Source: Leptospira ilyithenensis
GTDB lineage: Bacteria > Spirochaetota > Leptospiria > Leptospirales > Leptospiraceae
Length of the DNA: 64,000 nt
Reading direction: 5' to 3'
NCBI RefSeq assembly: GCF_004771005.1
Contig: NZ_RQHV01000061.1
Span: forward strand, 496,001 to 560,000
Shown here: positions 55,082-64,000 of the stretch, piece by piece
How positions within the stretch are numbered: position 1 is the stretch's first letter
Layout: the number at the start of each line of letters is the position of its first letter
Translations under genes and position numbers: made by a program
The notes under the pieces: model-generated
Databases searched by the model: none
What the model was told of the DNA's origin: nothing
What the model saw: the letters and a program-made list of their open reading frames with translations, nothing else

Positions 55082-57661
55082 ATGAAATCTTCTCTATTTT
55101 CCTTTTTATTCATCTTTCTTCTGACTCTTGCGGAACTTACCGCAGAGACTGCTATTCCCCTCCAGATTGAGAATCTTGATTCTCCTGTCAGCTTAGATTC
55201 TGAGCCAGGTTCGGAATCGCCGTGGCTTGCCAAAGAAGGAGCTCTTTCCCAAGAGGAAATTCAAGGTTTGAATTTTTCGGATTTCAACAGGGAAGACTGG
55301 AAACCCGTCCGAGTCCCTGGAAATATTCTAAAGGATGTTCCCAAAATGAATCAAAAAAAGACAGTCTCTCTCTTGAAATGGGTCCGTCTTCCCAAAGATG
55401 TAAAGGGAAATCTCGCAGTCAGGTTGGGTGTGATCAACGATAGGGACAGAATTTATATAAACGGCAACTTTCTCGGAGGAAGCGGGAAATGGGATTCGGA
55501 AGAACCTCAATCCTATGACAAAATCAGACTGTATTCAATCCCTGACAAATTTTTGAATTATGGAAAAGAAAATTCAATCCTGATGATCATCCAACCTTAC
55601 TTTGATTATACGGTTGGAGTCGAACAGGATAGAACGGAAATCGGACAAGCAGACAAACTTTTCAAAGACTATTATAGCGAAGAATATACAAAATTATTAT
55701 TTTTAACGATTTATCTTACAGTCGGGGGATACTTTCTGTTTTTATTCGTTCGCAGAAGAAGAGAATCGGAAAACTTTTTCTTCGGATTGTTTTCGATAGG
55801 TCTCGTAGTTTACAATCTACTTCGCAATCAGATCAAATACGAATTCGGTCTCAGTTTCCTTCCCATGAAACAGGTTGAATACATCATTTTGGTAACACTC
55901 ATTCCTTTGATGTTTCATTTTATCCGCAAATTATTCAATTACGAATACAGGCTTTTTTATAAGATTCTGGATGCTGTTGAACTCGGGTTTATCGTATCCT
56001 TTTTATTCACTTCCAATATAGAATATTATAACTTTATGACAACTAATGTGATTCAGCCGACTTGGTTGCTTTACGTGATCATTATTTTTTATTTTTTGAT
56101 CAAAAAGATAAGGGAAAAGGACAGAAAGGCCTACTATATCATGGCTGGTCTTGTTATCATTATCCTTGCTACCGTATTGGACATTCTTTCGACAAGAGGA
56201 ACGATTATTTTTCCAAGGATTTTAGGTTATTTCTTTTTGGCATTTATCGTCAGTTTGGCGACAATCCTCGCAAACTCGTTCGTAAAATTAAACGAAGAAG
56301 TGGAAGATCTCAACAAAAACCTGGAAAGGAAAGTAGAAGAACGGACAAATGCACTCAATCAAACCTTAAAAAAAGTCAACGAACTGAAAGACCAGCAAGA
56401 CGGAGATTATTTTTTAACTTCCCTGCTTATCAATCCTCTGGCACGCAATGATAACAAGAGCCAAAACATTCTAACCGAGTTTTATTCCAAACAAAAGAAA
56501 AAGTTCGAATTCAGGGGCAAAAAACATGAGATAGGCGGAGATATCTGCATTTCTTCCAATTTGGAACTTTCTTCCAGACGTTATACGGTATTTGTGAACG
56601 CGGACGCAATGGGAAAGTCGATCCAAGGAGCCGGAGGTGCACTGGTTTTGGGAGTGGTCTTTCACGCAGTGCTTGCCAGATCTCAAACCGCAAACAACCA
56701 ATCAAAATCTCCTGAAACATGGTTGAAAGAGATATTTATCGAACTTCAAACCGTATTCGAAAGTTTCGACGGCTCCATGTTACTTTCCCTTGCACTCGGT
56801 TTAATTGAAGAAAACACAGGATTTCTTTATTATATAAATGCAGAACACCCTTGGACGATTCTTTACAGAGACGAAAAGGCATCTTTTATCGAAGGAGAAT
56901 TGTGGATTCGAAAACTAGGAATTCCCAAAAACGATGATAGTTTTTTCATTCAAACACTGCAACTTTATCCTGGAGATGTTCTTATCTGCGGATCGGACGG
57001 ACGCGATGATTTGGCTCTACCTACAAGCAGCTTGGAAAATCGAGTCATCAACGAAGACGAAACATTGATTCTCGGATCTATTGAAAAATCGAAAGCGGAT
57101 TTAAACCGGATTGTGGAGGATCTTTCAGATTACGGCGAATTTACTGACGATCTAACTTTACTTAAAGTTACTTATTTGGGTCCGGATCTACCTAAAATTG
57201 AAATCCCGGAACATTTGCAAACCACTTGGGAAGAAGCAAAAACAAAGGCAAAATCCGAAGAAATCAAAGAAGCATGTATTTTACTGGAATCCATTGTCAA
57301 AGAAATCCCCGAACAAGAATCGATACTTTCTTTACTAGGACAGGTTTATTATAAACTAAAGATATGGGAGGATGCTACAAATTATTTGGAAAAGGCGATT
57401 GCACTCCGCCCTGAGAAAGAAGATCTGATTCTACTACTCTCCATTGCTTTTAGAAAAAAAGGGGATTTCACCTTAGCGATTGATTGGGGGGAAAAATTGT
57501 TTTTAAGAAACCCTTGGAATACCAAAAACACAATCCATCTAACAAATCTTTATTGGAAGTCGGGAAACAAAAAAAGAGGTCTCTCCGTTTTAAAGAAAGC
57601 CATGTTAAACGATAAAGACAATGAAACCTATTTGGAATTGTACAATAAACTGGAGAGTTGA
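55082..57661 (+). CDS. 7TM receptor with SpoIIE-type PP2C phosphatase domain and TPR tail
   Basis: An 859-residue membrane sensor. Signal peptide (1-20), a periplasmic beta-rich sensor (galactose-binding-like, about 30-190), seven membrane helices (about 210-410, 7TMR-DISM type), a coiled-coil linker (about 415-440), then a SpoIIE/PP2C phosphatase (about 460-700) with GGDICISS, NADAMGKS, DGRDD and FTDDLTLL, which hold the metal Asp residues. TPR helices fill about 715-855. Such proteins dephosphorylate anti-sigma antagonists in partner-switching. It mirrors the cyclase receptor at 4699 in architecture. Target proteins are not in the window. Confidence 0.87.
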   Translation: MKSSLFSFLFIFLLTLAELTAETAIPLQIENLDSPVSLDSEPGSESPWLAKEGALSQEEIQGLNFSDFNREDWKPVRVPGNILKDVPKMNQKKTVSLLKWVRLPKDVKGNLAVRLGVINDRDRIYINGNFLGGSGKWDSEEPQSYDKIRLYSIPDKFLNYGKENSILMIIQPYFDYTVGVEQDRTEIGQADKLFKDYYSEEYTKLLFLTIYLTVGGYFLFLFVRRRRESENFFFGLFSIGLVVYNLLRNQIKYEFGLSFLPMKQVEYIILVTLIPLMFHFIRKLFNYEYRLFYKILDAVELGFIVSFLFTSNIEYYNFMTTNVIQPTWLLYVIIIFYFLIKKIREKDRKAYYIMAGLVIIILATVLDILSTRGTIIFPRILGYFFLAFIVSLATILANSFVKLNEEVEDLNKNLERKVEERTNALNQTLKKVNELKDQQDGDYFLTSLLINPLARNDNKSQNILTEFYSKQKKKFEFRGKKHEIGGDICISSNLELSSRRYTVFVNADAMGKSIQGAGGALVLGVVFHAVLARSQTANNQSKSPETWLKEIFIELQTVFESFDGSMLLSLALGLIEENTGFLYYINAEHPWTILYRDEKASFIEGELWIRKLGIPKNDDSFFIQTLQLYPGDVLICGSDGRDDLALPTSSLENRVINEDETLILGSIEKSKADLNRIVEDLSDYGEFTDDLTLLKVTYLGPDLPKIEIPEHLQTTWEEAKTKAKSEEIKEACILLESIVKEIPEQESILSLLGQVYYKLKIWEDATNYLEKAIALRPEKEDLILLLSIAFRKKGDFTLAIDWGEKLFLRNPWNTKNTIHLTNLYWKSGNKKRGLSVLKKAMLNDKDNETYLELYNKLES

Positions 57662-57679
57662 AATATTTCGGTTACTGTT

Positions 57680-58540
57680 TTATGATACGGATTTGTAAAA
57701 ATAAAGTAAAACAACGAATCCGAGGATCAAACGGTAAATACCGAAAGAAAGAAAGCTCCGTTTGCGTAAAAATTGCAAAAACAAACGAATGATCACGATA
57801 CAAACCAAACAAGAGACAATGCTTCCAAACAGCAAAATCCCAATTGTTTCCGAATTCAAAATCGCTCTGTGTTTATAAAGTTTGTACAAACCTGCAATCG
57901 TTAACACAGGCAGTGCGAGAAAAAAAGAAAACTCCGCGGAATCTTTTTTAGAAACTCCTAAAAATCTGGCAGTAATGATCGTCGCGGCGGAACGGGAAAC
58001 TCCCGGAACCAAAGCACAACATTGAAAAATCCCTATCAGAACCGCGTCGGTCATTCCGATTTGTTTTTCCACTACTCCTTCCCCGTTGTCGAGCTTGGAT
58101 CTCCAAGTCTCGACACCAATCATTACCAAACCGCCAAAAAACCATGTCAGAGATAAAACCAATAGAAGATAAGGACTTTGTTTGATCTCGTCCAGCCCGG
58201 ACTTCAACACAAAACCGAAAACAAGAATAGGTAAAATCCCAATCAATATATTTCGGTAAAACAAAAAACCTGACTCTTTGGATTTGTCACCTTTCAGATA
58301 TTGAAAAGATTCTAAGGAGTGCGCGATCAATTTTTGATGATAAAGAAAGAATACGGAAAGGATTGCTCCCGATTGAATGAAGATATCGAATAGATCTTCA
58401 AAAGATTCACTGATAACCCCTAGTCCCGTAAAAGGAAAAAAATGACTGAAAAGAAAAAGATGACCAGTCGAGGAAACCGGCAGAAACTCCGTGGCGGCTT
58501 CAATCAAACCACGGAGGAAGGCATTGAGAATATTGTCCAG
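57680..58540 (-). CDS. uppP: Undecaprenyl-diphosphatase; possible CUG start
   Basis: About 286 residues. It recycles the lipid carrier by removing a phosphate from undecaprenyl pyrophosphate in the inner membrane. The re-entrant active site is [15 protein letters not shown], and [18 protein letters not shown] is the second conserved motif. The first standard start is TTG at 58507 (MIEAATEF...), which deletes the family-conserved residues before the active site. The frame continues upstream through RGL and LNAFL to CTG at 58540, just after the lipoprotein stop. I take CTG as the probable start, with AUU at 58531 or TTG at 58507 as alternatives. Confidence 0.85.
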   Translation of the reverse strand: MDNILNAFLRGLIEAATEFLPVSSTGHLFLFSHFFPFTGLGVISESFEDLFDIFIQSGAILSVFFLYHQKLIAHSLESFQYLKGDKSKESGFLFYRNILIGILPILVFGFVLKSGLDEIKQSPYLLLVLSLTWFFGGLVMIGVETWRSKLDNGEGVVEKQIGMTDAVLIGIFQCCALVPGVSRSAATIITARFLGVSKKDSAEFSFFLALPVLTIAGLYKLYKHRAILNSETIGILLFGSIVSCLVCIVIIRLFLQFLRKRSFLSFGIYRLILGFVVLLYFYKSVS

Positions 58541-58541
58541 A

Positions 58542-59234
58542 TTACTTTTTTTCTACTGTTCCGGTAGAAGAGTTCGGTTCAATTGCTTTTCTTTTGGGAG
58601 CAAGATACGCATCCAAATCGAATTTTTCATTTCGTTTGATAGTGATTTCTTCTTTGATACGTTCGACTACCAAAGGAAGTTGTTCTCTTGTCTGAACTTG
58701 TTTCATTTGAGCTTTGGCAAAAGACAAACATTTATCAATTGTTAAAGATGCAATGTTTTTGTCAGTATTGCGCATTCTCTCGCATTCCGCTTTTGCCTGG
58801 TCGTCGGAGATTTGGATTTTTTTCTCAACTTGTTCCGATACATACATCTGTGCGATGGTTTGCATTTCAACTTGTTTCAAAACTTCTTGTACATCGGGAC
58901 GTGAGAAATAACCTTTCTTCTCCGCCACAAGTTTGGTCATGATCATCTGTCTGTAAGTTTGGTAAAAGTTTTTCTTTTGCAATTGGTAGTTCAAATCTTG
59001 GAACTGACCGGGTACTTCGGAAATATCTTTTTCTATAAACTCAAGTAATGTCTTTTTTTCAATATTTTGCAATCTACTGATAGAATCCAAAGCAGTATCG
59101 TATGCAGCTTCGAAATCTTTAACAGTGATTTTATAACCGTCTAAGGATTCGATCACAGGGCTTGTGTCCCCGCAATTGACTAAAAGAAAGCTGGAAAAGC
59201 TCAGGATAGAAAGGATTAGAATTTTTTTTGCCAT
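58542..59234 (-). CDS. Lipoprotein with SurA/PrsA-like chaperone features
   Basis: A 230-residue protein. The signal peptide ends in LLVNC, a lipobox, so the mature protein probably begins at Cys21. The body is helical with a SurA-N-like start ([20 protein letters not shown]) and repeated Gln/Glu-rich helices. Periplasmic parvulin-like chaperones have this shape, but the PPIase domain itself is not seen. It is followed by uppP with a 2-bp gap, and mfd lies upstream on the same strand (69 bp). Confidence 0.72.
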   Translation of the reverse strand: MAKKILILSILSFSSFLLVNCGDTSPVIESLDGYKITVKDFEAAYDTALDSISRLQNIEKKTLLEFIEKDISEVPGQFQDLNYQLQKKNFYQTYRQMIMTKLVAEKKGYFSRPDVQEVLKQVEMQTIAQMYVSEQVEKKIQISDDQAKAECERMRNTDKNIASLTIDKCLSFAKAQMKQVQTREQLPLVVERIKEEITIKRNEKFDLDAYLAPKRKAIEPNSSTGTVEKK

Positions 59235-59303
59235 GGAGGGAAATCCGACCGACTTTATTGTATATTTTGTGAAAAGATTTCCTAAAAACAGACCGCCTGT
59301 CCA

Positions 59304-62300
59304 TCACTTTTTTGCTACAGGAGGTTGGTCCAGAGAAAGAAAGATGAGTAATGACAATAGCTTTTTGATCTTTTTCAAATCCTCTTTTTCATTAGGCGAA
59401 TAACGTAGTATGGATGGTTCTTGCGGGTGGATGAGTAGCCCTGGAAATTTTCCTAATGCCTGAATGATTTTATCCGGGTTTCCTCTGAAATAAGTTCCGC
59501 ATTTGAATCGGACTTCCTCACCTTTTTCCGAAACGGATTCAAAACCGAGAGTGGAGGAAAGAGTTCGAATCTTTTCCAATTCTACAAATGTATTGGCAAT
59601 AGTAGGAAGTTCTCCGAAACGGTCTTCCATCTCAAGAGACAACTCTTCAATCTCGTCCAGATTGCCTGCACCTTCAAACCGTTTGTAAAATTCGATCTTT
59701 TGTTTAGTATCCGGAATGAATTCGTCCGGAAGATAAAAATTGGTTGATAGGTTAACTGCCGTTCGCACTTCTACATGAACCTCCTCACCTTTGACTCTGG
59801 AAATCGCTTCTTCCAACATTTTTACATAGAGGTCGAATCCGACTTCCATAATATCACCGGATTGTTCTTTTCCTAGCAAATTTCCCGCACCCCGTATCTC
59901 CAAGTCGCGCATTGCAACTTTAAATCCTGATCCGAGTTCCTGGTATTCGAAAATAGTGTTTAATCTTTTTTCAGCAAGCTCAGTGATCAGTTTTTTAGAA
60001 GGATAAAACAGATAAGCATATGCTTTGCGATCGGATCTTCCCACTCTTCCACGAATTTGGTAGAGCTGCGACAAACCGAACATATCCGCCTTTTTTACAA
60101 TCAAGGTATTTACATTCGGCATATCGATGCCCGATTCGATGATTGTAGTTGTAACTAAAATATCATATTTTCTTTGGTAGAAATCGACCAGGGTTTCTTC
60201 AATTTCATCTTCTGTTAGCTGGCCATGCAAAATCCCTACTGCGGCTTCGGGAACCAGAGAACGTATATAACTTGCTTCTTCTTCAATCGATTCCACACGG
60301 TTATAGAGATAAAAAATCTGACCACCACGTTCCATTTCCTTGCGGATTGCTTCCTGGATCAGAACATCATCTTCTTCCAATACATATGTTTCCACACTTT
60401 GTCTGTTTTTCGGTGGAGTGGAAATAATAGATAATTCCCGAATCCCTGTGAGTGCCATATGGAGGGTACGGGGAATCGGTGTTGCAGTCAGTGTCAGAAC
60501 ATCCACAAGCTGTTTGAATTTTTTAATCGCTTCCTTGTGATTGACACCAAACTTTTGTTCTTCGTCGATTACGAGTAATCCGAGATTCTTAGGCTTTACT
60601 TTGGAAGAAAGAATTGCATGAGTTCCGATCAACATGTCTATTTTACCTTCACCAAACAGACGCAAGTCCTCTTTGATTTCCGAAGGGGAGCGGAACCTGG
60701 AGATAAACCCCAATTTGATCGGATAGTTTTCGTATCTTAGTTTGAATGTATTGAAATGTTGTAATGCGAGGATCGTGGTAGGAGTGAGTAACATCACTTG
60801 TTTTCCCGCCATAATCACTTTAAACGCGGCCCGAATCGCCACTTCCGTTTTTCCGTAGCCTACATCCCCGCATACTAGCCGGTCCATCGGTCTTTGCGAT
60901 TCCAAGTCCTGTTTGACTGATTCGATCGCGGAGATCTGGTCCGGGGTCTCCTCAAATTCGAATGCAGCTTCAAATTCTTCCTGCCAAATCGTATCTGGCG
61001 GAAAAGAAAATCCGTTCAACTTCATACGGTTGGAATACATCAAGACCAGGTCTTCCGCTAATTTGTCTACCGATTCCTGTACTCTTTCTTTCGCTTTCTT
61101 CCAGGAATTTTTGCCAAGGGTATCAAGCCTCGGGGAGTCGGTTCCTCCTATGTATTTTTGAACGAGAGAGATCTGGTCCAGAGGAACAAATAATGTATCC
61201 TGCCCCGAGTATTCTAATTTTAAAAAATCCCTTTCCTTTCCATCTGCCTTGGTGCGTTCGATTTTTACAAATCTACCCACGCCATGATTCACATGTACTA
61301 CATAATCACCCTCTTTCAAATCGATGAAAGATTCGATCATCTGCGAAGCTTGTTTTTTATATCTGGTCTTTCTTTTGTACTGGCGGCCGAAGAGATCATT
61401 GTCTGTGAACACGAACAAATGTTCGTCGGTAATCGAAAAGCCCTTTCTTAGATCGGAAATGGCGAGATACAATCCCGGTTTCTGAGAAAAAAGATCTATC
61501 TGCTTCGGTTCATCCGATTCGGGATTGAGAGTGGTGATTTTGTCCGTAGGAAATAAACCTTGCAAACGACTGAGTTGTGCTGCAAAGGAAGAAGTAATTA
61601 AAATTTTTGCATGATCATCTCCTGCAAGAATCTCATCAAAATAATCCTTGGCTTCCCTGATCTTTCCTCTGAAACTTCTGGATTCACTCAAAGGAAAAAC
61701 AGGGATATTGTTTTCTCTTTCAGGTAAAAGATGAAAATGAACGGAAGGATAATTGTCTTTCGTAAGCAAAGACCATTCCTCGTCAAAAGAAAGCAGCTCC
61801 CTCGGTTCCAAACACAAAGACTCATCTTTCTTTTTTTCAAATAAAGTTTCGTATTCCCTTTTCATCCCGAAAGCTCTCTCTTTGGATTCCTTGTATTTGG
61901 GGAAAATAAAAACAGGATTGGAATCGAATAAATGCAAAATGCCTTCATGCAGCCGAACAAGAGGAAGGTGCTCTTCTATAATTGTATTTTCTTCTTCGAT
62001 AGGAAGACGTTTGTCCGACTTTTCTTCCAAAATGGATTTGTATTTTTGAATCTCATCCATGCTTGGAACCGATTCATTCGCAGCAGTGATGAGAACCTCT
62101 GCAATTTTTTGAATTGATTTTTGGGTATTGGGATCATAGGTTCGGATTTCATCCACAGTATCTCCGAAAAAATCAATCCGTACCGGATAATTCGAATAAG
62201 GAGTGTAAATATCAAGAATGCCACCCTTTAAACTGAAATGACCGAATTGTTCGCAGACTTCTTCCCTATGGTAACCCAAACGAACCAGTTCCGTTATCAA

Positions 62301-62756
62301 TTTGGACAATACAAAATCTTTTCCTTGTTGGAGTAATACCGATTTTCCCCGCAAACTCTTCTTATGCGGAATCTTTCTGAGTATGGAAGATACTGATGTG
62401 ATAAAGATCGCTTTTTTATCTGAAAAAATCCGATTGATAGAAAGGATTCGATCCCTTTTCCATTCCGTCTGCCATTTGGTATATTCGTAGGGAATGTTTT
62501 CCGGACCGGAAAACAAATAGATAATATCATTCGGTAAAAAACTCAAAAGCTCACGATAGAAAGCTTCCGCTTCCTGATTCGTAGGCAAAATCACAACATA
62601 ATGTTCGTTTGCTGAAATCTCTTTGAATAATTCGGATGTTACGAGGGAATGAGCGGATTCGGGAATGCCGCTTAAACTCACTTCCGATTTTTTTAACTGT
62701 TTGGAAATCTCCTTATAATCTAGAGAAATCGATTTAGTAAGTTCTTTGGTTTTCAA
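59304..62756 (-). CDS. mfd: Transcription-repair coupling factor
   Basis: A 1150-residue Mfd. UvrB-like N-terminal region (PFPNDI-like FLPNDIIYLFSG), RNA-polymerase interaction domain (GDYVVHVNHGVGRF), and a RecG-like DNA translocase with GDVGYGKTEVA (Walker A), DEEQKFGV and TATPIPRTLHMAL. The C-terminal inhibitory domain ends KKLLSLL. It removes stalled RNA polymerase and recruits UvrA. It starts with TTG; GAGAGAACC lies just upstream and panC 9 bp before. Confidence 0.96.
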   Translation of the reverse strand: MKTKELTKSISLDYKEISKQLKKSEVSLSGIPESAHSLVTSELFKEISANEHYVVILPTNQEAEAFYRELLSFLPNDIIYLFSGPENIPYEYTKWQTEWKRDRILSINRIFSDKKAIFITSVSSILRKIPHKKSLRGKSVLLQQGKDFVLSKLITELVRLGYHREEVCEQFGHFSLKGGILDIYTPYSNYPVRIDFFGDTVDEIRTYDPNTQKSIQKIAEVLITAANESVPSMDEIQKYKSILEEKSDKRLPIEEENTIIEEHLPLVRLHEGILHLFDSNPVFIFPKYKESKERAFGMKREYETLFEKKKDESLCLEPRELLSFDEEWSLLTKDNYPSVHFHLLPERENNIPVFPLSESRSFRGKIREAKDYFDEILAGDDHAKILITSSFAAQLSRLQGLFPTDKITTLNPESDEPKQIDLFSQKPGLYLAISDLRKGFSITDEHLFVFTDNDLFGRQYKRKTRYKKQASQMIESFIDLKEGDYVVHVNHGVGRFVKIERTKADGKERDFLKLEYSGQDTLFVPLDQISLVQKYIGGTDSPRLDTLGKNSWKKAKERVQESVDKLAEDLVLMYSNRMKLNGFSFPPDTIWQEEFEAAFEFEETPDQISAIESVKQDLESQRPMDRLVCGDVGYGKTEVAIRAAFKVIMAGKQVMLLTPTTILALQHFNTFKLRYENYPIKLGFISRFRSPSEIKEDLRLFGEGKIDMLIGTHAILSSKVKPKNLGLLVIDEEQKFGVNHKEAIKKFKQLVDVLTLTATPIPRTLHMALTGIRELSIISTPPKNRQSVETYVLEEDDVLIQEAIRKEMERGGQIFYLYNRVESIEEEASYIRSLVPEAAVGILHGQLTEDEIEETLVDFYQRKYDILVTTTIIESGIDMPNVNTLIVKKADMFGLSQLYQIRGRVGRSDRKAYAYLFYPSKKLITELAEKRLNTIFEYQELGSGFKVAMRDLEIRGAGNLLGKEQSGDIMEVGFDLYVKMLEEAISRVKGEEVHVEVRTAVNLSTNFYLPDEFIPDTKQKIEFYKRFEGAGNLDEIEELSLEMEDRFGELPTIANTFVELEKIRTLSSTLGFESVSEKGEEVRFKCGTYFRGNPDKIIQALGKFPGLLIHPQEPSILRYSPNEKEDLKKIKKLLSLLIFLSLDQPPVAKK

Positions 62757-62765
62757 GTGGTTCTC

Positions 62766-63617
62766 TCAAATTTTGGAAAAACGCTGATTGTCGATGAGTC
62801 TGGTTTTTCCCAAGAAGACGGCAATCGCAAGTACAAGTTCTCCGTCCAATGTCAATTTTTCCTGCAAGGTATGCGGGTCAACCGACTCAATATAGTCTAT
62901 CTTTACCTCAGGGGAAGACAAAAGAAAATCAGCTAAAATTTCATGAAAGACTTTCGGATTCTTTTCTCCGCCCACAAGAAGCTTTCCAGCAAGAGTAAAC
63001 ATTCTAGGAATAAGGCTAGCATTTTCCCTTTCTTTTTCCGTCAAACGGACGTTTCTGGAACTCATGGCAAGTCCATCTCTCTCCCTCAATGTGGGAACTC
63101 CTATGACTTGGATGGGAAAATCCAGTATATGAACCATCTCTTCGATGATTCTGAATTGTTGGTAGTCTTTCAGTCCGAAAAAGGCAAAGTCGGGATTTAG
63201 CAAATGAAACAGTTTGCTGACAACCAGCATCACACCTTCAAAGTGATTGGGTCTTGTACGACCGCAAAGATTTTTCTGAAGCGCAGGTTGTTTCATAATC
63301 AAGTCCGGAGTTCCATCCGGATAAACGACTTCCTTTGTCGGTATAAACACCAAATCAACTCCGGCCTCTTTGCATTTCTTCAAATCACCTTCCATATCCA
63401 AAGGATATTTCAGATAATCTTCAGGATCATTGAACTGAGTCGGATTTACAAATAGGGAGACTATGGTTTTGTCAGCCTTTGCTTTCGATTGTTCTATCAA
63501 TGAGATATGGCCAGAATGCAAATAACCCATAGTCGGTGCAAAACCGATTGTTTTGCCTTCTTTTTTCCAAAGGGAAATCCGAGTCTTCAACTCTTCTTTG
63601 GTTTTACATACAATCAC
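62766..63617 (-). CDS. panC: Pantothenate synthetase
   Basis: A 283-residue enzyme that joins pantoate to beta-alanine with ATP. GFAPTMGYLHSGHISLI carries the HxGH motif; SLFVNPTQFNDPEDYLKYP and FFGLKDYQQF are conserved. The second signature is GLAMSSRNVRLT. It starts with GTG overlapping the hisD stop (GTGA), so translation is coupled. This is the only pantothenate gene here. Confidence 0.96.
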   Translation of the reverse strand: MIVCKTKEELKTRISLWKKEGKTIGFAPTMGYLHSGHISLIEQSKAKADKTIVSLFVNPTQFNDPEDYLKYPLDMEGDLKKCKEAGVDLVFIPTKEVVYPDGTPDLIMKQPALQKNLCGRTRPNHFEGVMLVVSKLFHLLNPDFAFFGLKDYQQFRIIEEMVHILDFPIQVIGVPTLRERDGLAMSSRNVRLTEKERENASLIPRMFTLAGKLLVGGEKNPKVFHEILADFLLSSPEVKIDYIESVDPHTLQEKLTLDGELVLAIAVFLGKTRLIDNQRFSKI

Positions 63618-64000
63618 TTCAAATCTTCCTCGTATCTCACTTTAACACTCGTTCCATGTTCTTCGTCCAAACCTTCCAGCTCGGACATCAGTTTAACATG
63701 AGGATAAAGTCTATTCAAAGATTCTTTTGTAATCTCCTGAAAAGTAACACGTTTGAGAAAACTATCCACACCTAATGAAGAATAAATTCTACTTCCTCCC
63801 GCAGTGGGAAGAATATGATTGGTTCCGCTGATATAATCTCCCATAGCCACAGGAGAATAATTTCCAAGGAATACCGAGCCTGCGTGTTCGATTCCCCCGA
63901 ATACGGAATGAGGATCTTCGGTTTGTATTTCCAAATGTTCCGGAGCAAGCAGGTTGGAAAATGTTACGCAATCTGCAAGGCTCGGAAAAATACAAATGCA
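63614..64000 (-). CDS. hisD: Histidinol dehydrogenase, 3' part (5' end beyond window)
   Basis: About 128 codons of the C-terminal part; the gene continues off the right edge. SNLLAPEHLEIQ, GSVFLGNYSPVAMGDYISGTNHILPTAGG and LGVDSFLKRV are HisD signatures that bind the Zn2+ and substrate. The enzyme oxidises histidinol to histidine. The frame is open from position 64000 downwards. Confidence 0.94.
   Translation of the reverse strand, partial: CICIFPSLADCVTFSNLLAPEHLEIQTEDPHSVFGGIEHAGSVFLGNYSPVAMGDYISGTNHILPTAGGSRIYSSLGVDSFLKRVTFQEITKESLNRLYPHVKLMSELEGLDEEHGTSVKVRYEEDLK

Noticed and set aside
1..64000. CRISPR array, tRNA or rRNA gene, insertion sequence, prophage
   Set aside because: No direct-repeat array, no cloverleaf or rRNA-like sequence, no transposase or phage gene was seen on either strand.

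Overview
The window comes from a Gram-negative bacterium with about 40% GC and very tight gene packing. The gene content points to Leptospira or a close member of the Leptospirales. The pointers are the block rplU-prp-rpmA-obg-proB-proA-nadD-yqeK-LCP protein-rsfS, a DUF1574-type SGNH protein beside an MBOAT acyltransferase, sensor proteins with a 7TMR-DISM architecture, frequent TTG starts, and both LPS-export and heptosyltransferase genes. The genus call is inference from content and order, since no search could be run. I saw no rRNA, tRNA, CRISPR array, prophage or insertion sequence.

Layout. 1-7.5 kb holds envelope proteins (a beta-barrel, an AsmA-like protein), an SDR oxidoreductase, a SRPBCC protein, a 7TM-DISM receptor with a class III cyclase, and a VapBC pair. 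7.5-16.3 kb is housekeeping: typA/bipA, then ribosomal L21, Prp and L27, a terminator, and the obg-to-rsfS run with genes overlapping or only a few bases apart. 16.3-26.2 kb holds a DUF255 thioredoxin-domain protein, a TolC-M20 peptidase pair, an enoyl-CoA hydratase with a convergent MarR regulator, and a leftward run of thiolase-like, heptosyltransferase and aminopeptidase P genes. 26.3-33 kb holds bacterioferritin, an RlmL-like methyltransferase, an N-acetylglutamate synthase-like protein and a DCC protein. Facing them is a leftward overlapping trio: lysine 2,3-aminomutase, ATP-grasp ligase and haem-oxygenase-like diiron protein.

33-45.8 kb holds a GerMN protein, a diguanylate cyclase, a menaquinone-pathway radical SAM enzyme, a membrane Fe-S oxidoreductase resembling ETF:menaquinone reductases, a structured non-coding stretch, release factor 3, a pair of large secreted TPR/NHL proteins and methylglyoxal synthase. 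45.8-64 kb holds a pseudo-receiver coiled-coil protein, an LptF/LptG permease, miaB, a degenerate J-domain protein, the SGNH/MBOAT pair, rlmI, a second DISM receptor ending in a SpoIIE-type phosphatase, uppP, a lipoprotein, mfd, panC and the 3' part of hisD.

The strongest candidate for an undescribed pathway is the KamA / ATP-grasp / HDO trio at 29406-32290, which could make and process a beta-lysine conjugate. Other points worth checking are two genes whose conserved N-termini lie upstream of any standard start codon (AUA for the RlmL-like gene, CUG or AUU for uppP), a Prp protease beside an L27 that has no extension to cleave, a thiolase-like protein with Ser in place of the active-site Cys, and several clean palindromes that look like operators.
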